From assembly GCA_002395905.1 (NCBI GenBank), contig DGVK01000062.1:44944-76885 (forward strand): 31,942 nt of DNA. The letters are read 5' to 3'. Positions 1-8,000 of the stretch are shown here, one piece after another. The notes beneath the pieces were generated by a model. That model was not told the origin of the DNA, searched no databases, and saw nothing but the letters and a program-made list of their open reading frames with translations. This stretch comes from Verrucomicrobia bacterium UBA4286 (GTDB lineage: Bacteria; Verrucomicrobiota; Kiritimatiellia; RFP12; UBA1067). Position numbers and translations under genes: made by a program. Positions within the stretch are counted from its first letter, which is position 1. Each line of letters begins with the position of its first letter.

Positions 1-84
1 ACGGCCTCCATGCCGTTCAACCTCCTCGGCGTTGACCAGGGCGAGCAGGACTGGTGGGCCGACGACTGGGGCGAGCCCGAGTAA
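1..84 (+). CDS. C-terminal end of an unknown protein (5' end outside window)
   Basis: Frame 1 is open from the first base and ends at a TAA (82-84), giving 27 residues. They include MPFNLLGVDQGE and an acidic, Trp-rich tail ending DDWGEPE. No family can be assigned from this fragment. The tail resembles the acidic SDSEPE end of the 1701-aa giant protein encoded at 10200-5095, so it may be the end of another large exported protein; that is only a guess. The gene converges on the recombinase gene with 3 bp between the two stop codons. Confidence 0.5.
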   Translation, partial: TASMPFNLLGVDQGEQDWWADDWGEPE

Positions 85-87
85 CCG

Positions 88-1185
88 CTACAGCGGCGGT
101 ATCGCCTTTTTCACTGCGGCAAGCAGTGCTTGGGGCGAAGGTTGTGTATAGCGGGCGTGCATCCCGCCGCCCGCGTGGCCGGTGATTGCATCCGTGATAT
201 GCGGCGGAACCCCCGCCTCGTCCATCATTGAGATGAATGTGGCACGCAGCGAATGAAAGCTTGCACGTCCGTTGCCGTGTGCAAAAACGCCGCAGCTTTT
301 GAAAGCTGCGGCGATTTTCCGCGATGGACGATGACGAGCATCTTCGGAGAAAAGATATGGATCTCCGTCAGGAGGAGAGGTTCGTCGCCGCAGTATAAGA
401 TTTCGCACCTGGTTCGTCAGCGGAATCTTGAGTGGAATAGGTTTGGTGAGATGCGTCTTGTTCGGTACAACGCGCAGGAACCTCCCATCCGCCTCAATTT
501 CGGACCATTCCAGCCAGGCGACATCCGAAAGCCTGAGCCCGGTCGAATAGCCTATCACAACCATATCCGCCAGGTCTCGATTCCTGCTCTGCAGATAACC
601 ATGCACTTTGCGGCTCTCGTCAAGCGACAGCCGCCTGTAGTGCTCGTGTCTGCAAAGCGGTTTCACGGTGCCTGCTCCGGACGTCTCCCAAAGCCCACGG
701 TCGAGGCCGAGCGTGCTCCAGACGCGTCGATAAAACACGAGCATCCGACGCGCTGATATATATGCCCCCATAAGTCTCGCTGTTATCTTTGCACATGCAT
801 CCTTCTTTAGTATGTCTTCTGGCAAAAGGCCAAGTTCATCAGCCGCTTCGGCAAGAATCCGCATCCAGCGTTCATAGCTCGTTTCGCTTGCTTCGGAAAT
901 CGTTCCAGCTGCGCGAGCCATGAATTCGTCCCAGAGATTTCTCCATGTGAGAGACGCCAGAGCAGAACGTCGGCGAAGCTCAAGGTCGGCCCGCGCGCCA
1001 AGCCGTGATAGATGCTCAAGCCAGGCCTGCTCGCTGTCTTCCGGCGGCAGAAGTTTTCGCGCCCGCTTCTTCGCAATGTTGAAATCGCCCGTTTTCAGCG
1101 AAATCCACTTGCTCCTCCCGCCAAGGCGCGTGACGAGATAAAGGATGTTACCGCGGAGTTGAATAGATCCAAAGTTAAGTTTCAT
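88..1185 (-). CDS. tyrosine recombinase / site-specific integrase
   Basis: This 365-aa tyrosine recombinase would cut and rejoin DNA through a covalent 3'-phosphotyrosine. The N-terminus (about residues 1-45, with RGNILYLVTR and WISLKTGD) resembles the arm-binding region of phage-type integrases. A core-binding segment covers roughly 75-190. The full catalytic set is visible: R218 in GLRLSD, K243 in NKTHLTK, H311 and R314 in HSLRATF, H337 in TGHAGGG, and nucleophile Y346 in ARYTQ. I chose the ATG at 1185 over an in-frame TTG at 1212 because an extended -10 box ends 7 nt before the ATG, implying a leaderless mRNA. A terminator-like hairpin lies inside the gene, before the codons for H311 to Y346. 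No paired att sites or cargo border were identified, so it may be a mobile-element integrase or a resident recombinase acting locally. Confidence 0.9.
   Translation of the reverse strand: MKLNFGSIQLRGNILYLVTRLGGRSKWISLKTGDFNIAKKRARKLLPPEDSEQAWLEHLSRLGARADLELRRRSALASLTWRNLWDEFMARAAGTISEASETSYERWMRILAEAADELGLLPEDILKKDACAKITARLMGAYISARRMLVFYRRVWSTLGLDRGLWETSGAGTVKPLCRHEHYRRLSLDESRKVHGYLQSRNRDLADMVVIGYSTGLRLSDVAWLEWSEIEADGRFLRVVPNKTHLTKPIPLKIPLTNQVRNLILRRRTSPPDGDPYLFSEDARHRPSRKIAAAFKSCGVFAHGNGRASFHSLRATFISMMDEAGVPPHITDAITGHAGGGMHARYTQPSPQALLAAVKKAIPPL
283..313 (-). terminator. terminator-like hairpin inside the integrase gene
   Basis: Positions 288-299 and 302-313 form a perfect 12-bp GC-rich inverted repeat (CGCCGCAGCTTT and its complement) around a 2-nt centre. 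On the minus strand it is followed directly by TTTTT (287-283), the layout of an intrinsic terminator. On the plus strand ATTTT follows, so it could work weakly in both directions. It sits in codons about 291-301 of the integrase, upstream of most catalytic residues. Whether it terminates transcription is inferred. Confidence 0.5.
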
Positions 1186-1192
1186 GGAGTGA

Positions 1193-1201
1193 ATAATAGC
1201 A
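1193..1201 (-). promoter_or_regulatory. extended -10 promoter of the integrase gene (leaderless)
   Basis: The minus strand reads TGC-TATTAT, then TCACTCC, then the ATG at 1185. The hexamer lies at 1198-1193 and its TG extension at 1201-1200. The 7-nt gap places the expected transcription start at or next to the A of ATG. No good -35 element is visible, as is common for extended -10 promoters. The same layout precedes four other genes in the window. Confidence 0.55.
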
Positions 1202-1206
1202 AATTT

Positions 1207-1237
1207 GCGCAATAACGACTATAGAAACATATTGCGC
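1207..1237. repeat. 7-bp inverted repeat upstream of the integrase
   Basis: GCGCAAT at 1207-1213 is the exact reverse complement of ATTGCGC at 1231-1237, separated by 17 nt. It lies in the short gap between the end of the 1279-aa gene and the integrase promoter. It could be a weak hairpin for the upstream operon, an operator for the integrase, or a recombination half-site pair. A 7-bp match is short, so chance is possible. Confidence 0.3.
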
Positions 1238-1244
1238 CCGCTTA

Positions 1245-4200
1245 TTACTTGTCCAATATCAATGGAATTGAACGCGTTCCAGCACGACCTTCTATACTGT
1301 CTGTAAAATAAACCGTTCCACATCCATATGCCTTCTCCGGAGCCACTATTCCACATTCACATGGCAAGACCCATCCCGGAGTGACAACGCCGGCATAGGC
1401 AGCCGATATCATGCGTCCACCGTCAAACGGTATTCTATAAGCACCTCTGAAAACACCATTTCTAGTGTGGAAATAGAACGAATTCCCTTGTGCCTTGTCA
1501 AGTGCAAGACCTTTTGGTTCCACTCGCACCAAGAGTCTGCTCGGTGGTGCAAATGCACCGTACCGTTCACTGGCCGTCGCTCCTTCTACAATTGCTGACA
1601 ACGAAAATGGAGCTTCTGGAACATAGCGGTCAATATCACCGTAAAAGAGTTTATCTAAGGTTTCTTGTGAAACTCCTTGGGGATACCACGAGCCGTAAAC
1701 GGAATGAATGGCAAACCACCTAACGGTTGTCCCTTGATGAAGTGTGTATGCTATATGACTGCTGGCAGATGTTACTATCTCGCGAACAAGTCGGCTCCCA
1801 TCTGAGGTTATTTCGCTAGACGCCCACTTTTCTGCACCATCTACGCCAATTGAAAAAACACCGCCGAATATATTGTGGGCCGAGCGTGAAAAAAAAGGCA
1901 CTCGCGCATTTTCACGATATCTATCGAATCCGCTTATCCTCGTCGAGCCGCTTATGGATATGCCGTCTGGAGCAATTCCTGCAAAGCGGACAACACCGTT
2001 CTTAAGGTTCGACACGCCAGCTATAGAAAGCGTCAAGAAGCCTGATCCTGTCGGCGCTTCAGCAGGACCTTCTACTTCAATCACGGGTAAAGCGACTGTG
2101 TAATATCCCTTGAGTTTATCGAAAACGCTGGTCTCCGGCCAATCGGCTTCTGCAGAAAATGTGTTTCCGTGGCAATTGTACCCGTCAGGCAGTGAAAGGA
2201 CTGTAGAAAGTCGGCCAGATGTCTCCATAGATGCATAAAGCACACAATCCTTTGAAACCAGTGTCGCTGTTGCTGTGCCGTTTGTGTCCAAGGTCTGCCA
2301 TTTGCCTGCGAAACTGACGGTCCTCCCCTCTGTCCCGATGTACTTTGCTGAAAGGGAACCCTGCGATGTTGAGGCGAATGAGAGTGTGCCGGCTGCTAAT
2401 CTGTACCCTTCATCATCCGTTGCAAACAGTGTCATAATCTGATTAGAACGTTTCACGCCTAACATTGGATTGATTTTGGGCGAATCTGTTATGGTAAAAC
2501 GAAATGTTGTTTCAAAACCTGTGACTTTTTTACCATAGCGACGTGAAGAGACAACACAGGTAAATTCATATGTCCCAGTCTTTTTGGGGACTCCAGATAG
2601 AAGGATCGCACCACTTTTTTTATCGTATTTGAGAGTCAGTCCAGACGGAAGTGGTGCCGAGCCGGGGATGCGAGAAACAACCACCTGTGTATCGGCAGAT
2701 CCAAGACCTATAAGCGCAAAAGAATTTGTTGGAGTGAACATGGTATATGCTGAGACATCGTATGTCATCTGTCCAAAACAGGGAGCGTCAGTATCAATTA
2801 TGGTAACGGCGCAAGTGGCATTCTCACCAATGAACGAATTACCCTGCAATCGTTCTAGTGTAAGCGTGAATGTACCATCCCCCTCGAAAACCTCATTGGG
2901 AATAAGTGTAAAACAAACCTCTTTCTCTCCTTGTTCTCCATCGCGCCAAGAAAGTATTTGATCTTCCCATACAAAACGTTCTTCTGATGCATTATCTGAT
3001 TTGGTGCAGATTACACGAACTGAAGACGCGCCGTAGCCGCCATCTTTGCGCACTATGCTCACGGTTCCGGTTCCTGCAAACTCAATTATTCGCATATCGG
3101 ATGAGGCGAAGGCTATCTCACCTGGATTTTGGTCGGGTGGCGACGCCGCAAGTGCAAGTGTATACCGTGCCTCCGTCGAACCAGAGAAATCAACCGCAAA
3201 TCCATCGTCGGTGTTCTGGCATGATACGCCAGCAAACCATCGTTCTCCAGGAGGAAGGTTGGTTTTCAGCGTAAAGCCATCGCTAAGCACAACACGCTCT
3301 TTCACGACGGGCCGCAATATTCCGGCCTCCAAAACCGACAAGGCTAACGTAATTACATTTGACGCCTCGCCAGAAACATACAGCCTTAGACTGGAACCTG
3401 CTGATACATCGGAAAGTTCATACCAGTCTGCCGTGTCTGCATGGCACAGCGTGCTTGCGATTGAAAAATCAGATGCAAGCATGCTACCGGTAGTAATCGG
3501 GTGGTTGTCGCTGATTTCGCCTGGCTCATCTGCCAACTCCAGCATCTCGTCGAACCGGGCGATATAATTGCTCCAATTGGCCAGGTCGTCCTCTCCGGGC
3601 GACTTGTTGGCGAAGCGGGTTAGACGGGCGGCAACCGTACCGTCCTTTCGCAGCAGGACGAAAATGGGCACGCCCGTGCGGTAGGCGTTCGTGTCCTCGG
3701 GACGGTGGTACCCACCCGCGTCAGTGTTGGTCTTTACAAGAAAATGGTTTCGCGCACGCATCGCCGCGGCGGCTTCGTCCGACACCATTTTCCTCGAAAG
3801 GTATGGGCGTCCGCTCCTCATTGCGCCGCGCGACAAGTAGGCCGTCTTCGAAAACATTGAAGGGGAAGCGCAGTTCTCCGGACCCGCGCCGTTTCTGGCA
3901 CTGAAATTTGGAATATCCACCACGGCAAGCGCAACATGATTAGATTCTGCCCATTTTCTGAAGAGGTTGTCCCCGTTTGTGTCGGCAAGGTCTAGAAAAT
4001 TGGCATCGGTATTAGCACAATCGGGGCACCAGAGCGAGCCTTGAACGCTTACAAGAGTATACGCTGCACCATCGGTTGCTGCCACCATATTGGTTACAAT
4101 GTCAAGGTCGACCGTCCATTCACCAAAAGCAAGTGTCTCTGCCGTTCGCTCGCCAAGCCATAATGGATTGTTGTTCGAGTTCGCCTTTTCGACAAAGTAA

Positions 4201-5084
4201 ATCTCGTTTGTTCCACAGAAATAGCCGCCGTCACCGTAAAGTTCAAGCCCAACCTTTTCGCCATTGACGAATGAATTCATCAGACCAATACGTACCGACT
4301 TGGTGGTTTCTTCCAACGCCCAAGGAACCTCGTTTGTTAAAACGTTGCCAGAAGGGAAAACGGCGACAAGTCTGTTTGTGCATACGGATGACAGGCTATC
4401 TGTGCCACGAACAAGCTCTATGTCTACATATTCCGTTGTCCGTTCGGCTTCATACCGGTCAAATTCTGTACCCGATGCGGTAAACGAACCGCCACGATAG
4501 TTGGGCACGATGTCATTGTCAGAGAGCCATTTCAAGTAGAGCGACTTGAACCCAGCCCAACTACGACTCCCTGTACCATATGGCGAGCCTCCAGTTACAA
4601 TCGAGCCGTCCCCTTTTTCATAATAAAAGCCAAAAAGCGGAAACGCCGCCTGCCCTCCGCATACTGTGGTTATAAAACGGTATGCGTCATAAACGACCTT
4701 TGGTTTGTAGTTTGACGCTGGTACGCTATCATCAGATGTGTCGGCCTTAAAGTAGACGAAAACAGCTCTGTTTGCCGATAGAAAAGATGCCACCTCTTCA
4801 ACTTTCCCGTTTATTTCCGAGATGAGATTGTTGCAGTGTTGACAATCTTCTTCGCTCCATATCACAACCAAAGGCACATGTTCTGCTGTTGCAAGTGCCT
4901 TGGCTTTTTCTAGAGATTCGTCGCCCGGTCCATCAGACTTTGTCTGATATCCATAAAACATTCCAGCCGCAATCGAAGGATTTCCGCTAGTCTGAATCAG
5001 CCTTGAATCCAGAGTCGCCGCCATTCCCGACCAGGCGAGAAAGGTCGCTATTGCAAAAACCATGGTTGTGAATGTCAACTTCAT
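1245..5084 (-). CDS. giant exported protein with two CxxC thioredoxin-like domains, Calx-beta and Ig-like modules
   Basis: A 1279-aa exported protein. Residues 1-23 form a signal peptide (hydrophobic core MVFAIATFLAWSG, then MAA). Thioredoxin-like domain 1 (about 60-190) has WSEEDCQHC (Cys81, Cys84) and a cis-Pro-type AFPLFGFYYEKGDG. Domain 2 (about 315-510) has LWCPDC (Cys353, Cys356) and VPIFVLLRKDG. After these come a pre-peptidase-like beta domain (about 530-650), a Calx-beta-like repeat (about 655-770), a putative Ig (He_PIG-like) domain ending LLSGVPKKTGTYEF (about 785-870), and C-terminal beta modules (880-1279). The CxxC pairs suggest disulfide or thiol chemistry outside the cytoplasm; the substrate is unknown. 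It is the last gene of the four-gene block, 10 nt after the 1701-aa gene, with AGGA about 10 nt before the ATG. Domain calls are by eye, and no cell-surface anchor was recognised. Confidence 0.85.
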   Translation of the reverse strand: MKLTFTTMVFAIATFLAWSGMAATLDSRLIQTSGNPSIAAGMFYGYQTKSDGPGDESLEKAKALATAEHVPLVVIWSEEDCQHCNNLISEINGKVEEVASFLSANRAVFVYFKADTSDDSVPASNYKPKVVYDAYRFITTVCGGQAAFPLFGFYYEKGDGSIVTGGSPYGTGSRSWAGFKSLYLKWLSDNDIVPNYRGGSFTASGTEFDRYEAERTTEYVDIELVRGTDSLSSVCTNRLVAVFPSGNVLTNEVPWALEETTKSVRIGLMNSFVNGEKVGLELYGDGGYFCGTNEIYFVEKANSNNNPLWLGERTAETLAFGEWTVDLDIVTNMVAATDGAAYTLVSVQGSLWCPDCANTDANFLDLADTNGDNLFRKWAESNHVALAVVDIPNFSARNGAGPENCASPSMFSKTAYLSRGAMRSGRPYLSRKMVSDEAAAAMRARNHFLVKTNTDAGGYHRPEDTNAYRTGVPIFVLLRKDGTVAARLTRFANKSPGEDDLANWSNYIARFDEMLELADEPGEISDNHPITTGSMLASDFSIASTLCHADTADWYELSDVSAGSSLRLYVSGEASNVITLALSVLEAGILRPVVKERVVLSDGFTLKTNLPPGERWFAGVSCQNTDDGFAVDFSGSTEARYTLALAASPPDQNPGEIAFASSDMRIIEFAGTGTVSIVRKDGGYGASSVRVICTKSDNASEERFVWEDQILSWRDGEQGEKEVCFTLIPNEVFEGDGTFTLTLERLQGNSFIGENATCAVTIIDTDAPCFGQMTYDVSAYTMFTPTNSFALIGLGSADTQVVVSRIPGSAPLPSGLTLKYDKKSGAILLSGVPKKTGTYEFTCVVSSRRYGKKVTGFETTFRFTITDSPKINPMLGVKRSNQIMTLFATDDEGYRLAAGTLSFASTSQGSLSAKYIGTEGRTVSFAGKWQTLDTNGTATATLVSKDCVLYASMETSGRLSTVLSLPDGYNCHGNTFSAEADWPETSVFDKLKGYYTVALPVIEVEGPAEAPTGSGFLTLSIAGVSNLKNGVVRFAGIAPDGISISGSTRISGFDRYRENARVPFFSRSAHNIFGGVFSIGVDGAEKWASSEITSDGSRLVREIVTSASSHIAYTLHQGTTVRWFAIHSVYGSWYPQGVSQETLDKLFYGDIDRYVPEAPFSLSAIVEGATASERYGAFAPPSRLLVRVEPKGLALDKAQGNSFYFHTRNGVFRGAYRIPFDGGRMISAAYAGVVTPGWVLPCECGIVAPEKAYGCGTVYFTDSIEGRAGTRSIPLILDK

Positions 5085-5094
5085 GCATCAATTC

Positions 5095-8000
5095 CTATTC
5101 TGGCTCTGAATCGGACCACACGCGATCAGCGGCGACAGCCTTGATATCGAACCTGTAGGATCCATTCCATTTCCGGGTCACGGTCTTTGTAGTCGTTCGT
5201 GAGCCAATTGTTGTTACAACCTCCCTGGTCAGCGACTGTGGCGCAAGGAAGAAGCCGCTTGTCACAACACCATCGTCAAGAATGCCGTCGTCCCCGCATT
5301 CCGTCAAAAGGATGCCGTTATGTTTAAGCCCTGTAATGGCTTTCTGCTCAACCGCACCCTTGACATTTGTGCCTTGATACCAAAGATCAAATGTTCCGCT
5401 TACTATTCCCGTCGCACGTTTGAAAGTAAGTTTCACATTGGATGCGTTGACGCAGCTATTCCAGTCGTTCAGTTTCTTCGATGCGTCTTTCGCAAGAATC
5501 TGCTTGGCAACAGATATAGCATCTCCGGCAACGTCAACCGACTGGCCAGAGGGCTGTGCAACAAACTGGTAATCGCCTCCAAGTGCGAGCGCGTCCATGA
5601 TATCAGCCAGTGCATCGTCTCCTGAAGGCATGTCTATGAAAAGATCGCTTTCAAGATATGTGCGTTGCAGGTTTGATATCGTGTCGTACCAGCCGCCGAC
5701 CGGTCTGAGACTAAGCGCGAAGCCTTCATAGCCATCGCGGGTTGACGATGGATCGTCGTTTATCCATCTGAAGTCTGTATCTGGCGAGTCAATCTTAGCA
5801 ACTGGATTTCCACCACCAGCTGGGTATGCCACTGTGAGCCACCCGCCAAACACGCTTGTCCCCTTGCACATGTAAAGAGGAACCCGGAAGATCTCGGCCT
5901 CACCGACCGTTCCCAGTATGCCAGAGAGCGATGACGCTGAATATGACGTTCCGTCTGCCAGCAGGCCCGCAACTTTTGCCTTGCCTTTTGCGTCGATAGT
6001 CATTGTCATGTAGCCGTTGCCCTGAGGCTCACCATACGCTGCACTGTCCGGTACGAGCGATACTGTATAGTAGCCCATGAATTTTGCGGTCTTTTCAACC
6101 CAGGATGCAACTTTTGTGTTATCGCGCCCGAGGCTGCCGAGATACCAGACATCCTCCTGGAAGCCTGTTCCTTTTGCATCAGGAAGCGCCGCCATCTGGA
6201 TTTCAAAATCTCCTAGTGTGGTCCATGCGGTTGTATTCGTTTCCGCGACTGCAGCAACCGTCATATAGAGCATATTCGTCAGCGTGACAGACTTCCTTTC
6301 AACGGTCACCCTTTGGAGTTGCAAGAGTTCTGCCGTGTAGTATGTTGGCGTCACGTCATCACCCGGGATAACATCTGCATATCCCGAATCGGTGAATGTG
6401 TAGGTCTTGCCGCCTATTGCCGCCTTGGCGCTTAGTTTGCCGTTCGCCGCAGCGGTGAATGTCACCTGAGCAAGTGTTGGCAGTCCGTTCGTAGCATCAA
6501 AAGTTGAAGCAAGCCCGGTAAATGTCCCTATCGCAGAGCCGGCGTCGGCTACATCGTAAGCGAGTTGTATGGGGGCTTCAGCTATCGTTTTGGAGCCTTC
6601 CTTGCGGCTCGGCTGAATTATCGGCGTGTAGACGCCGGCCTTTGAAGGCACACCGGATATAAGCCATTTTTTCGTCTTTTTATCCTGTTCAAGCTTAAGC
6701 CCGTCGGGGAGTTTTCCAGTGACCTTGATTGCCGTTATTTCCTCCCCAGCCACTTCAATCTCGGTTTTTACTCCTTGATAAAGAGGTTCTTTATCAAGCG
6801 TGTCTGCATACGATGTCCAGTTCCATGAGTCAATCTTTGTCACATCTTTGATTGTAACAGATTTATTCATCAATGTAATCTCGTACTCTTCACCGTTCAC
6901 GGTGAGCGTCCCAGGCTCTGTCATCGTGAATGTGAGGGTGTTCTTGCCGTCAAGCGTGAATATGGAGCCGTCGGCATTCATGTACCATGTGCCGGTCTTT
7001 GACTCTCTGAATGAGATGCCTCTGCTCTTTAGCGCTGCCGAGTTGACCTTGGCATAATTGGCCAGCGTGTTCGCAAACTTGTCGTTTGCAATGTTTACGG
7101 TCACGGACGTTGCCGCAAAAGTCGGTCTGTCGTACTGGGTGGCGTCGTTTCTCGCGCTGGTGAGAGCCGTAAGCTTCAGTGAGAATGTCTTTGTCGCGGT
7201 GTAGTCGTCGGCGACAGCCTTCGTCTGAATAGAAACAGTTTTGACGTCCTTTTCACCATCCCCCCATATAAGCGTCTGGTTGACGGGCTCGAAATCGGTC
7301 TCCCCGGACTTGTTCGCCGTGCCCTTGACCGTCTCGACCTTGACGCCGATGATGCCGTCCGCGCCCAGGACTCGCTCAAACGGAATGTCGATGGTCTTGC
7401 CCGCCGTGACGGAGAGGACGGGCTTTTTCGGCGTGGCGCATTCCGCAACTTGTATCGTGCCCGGCGTCTTCTTTGCCGCAGGTGTAATCGTTATTGTCGC
7501 GGTGTCGAGCGGTGCGCCTGTCTTCTTGTCTGTTTCAAAGCCGGGGACATACTCGTTTGCAATGTCGAACGTCTCGTCTTCATCGCTGAAAGTTGAAAAC
7601 ACCACATTTACCGTCTTGTTGGTGGACCATCCGGAGTTCTGGATGATTCTAACGCGTACCGTCTTGGCCTTCATGTCGCCCGCGGCCCATGTCAACACTC
7701 CGTTTGTCGGATAATAGTATGCGTCATAGGCAGAAGTCTGACATCCAACCGTTGCAAATTTAACACGAACGATGCCGTCTTTGCCTGTGCGGGAGACCGA
7801 GACGTCTGCATAGCCTGCAGTGTCCTTGACGGAGATTGTTGTCTTGGCGAGTTTTATGACGCCAGGCGTGGCCATCGAAGCCGTAAGCGTATACGCACTG
7901 TCGCCAGGCCCGCTATCATCGGCATGGCCGACCTTTACATAGTACATTCCCTTTGTTGTGGTAGAAATCTGCAACATTTCCCCGGTATCTTTGAATGACA

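Noticed and set aside
1186..1212. Upstream TTG start for the integrase
   Set aside because: The predicted -10 box lies between the TTG and the ATG, so the transcript would not include the TTG.
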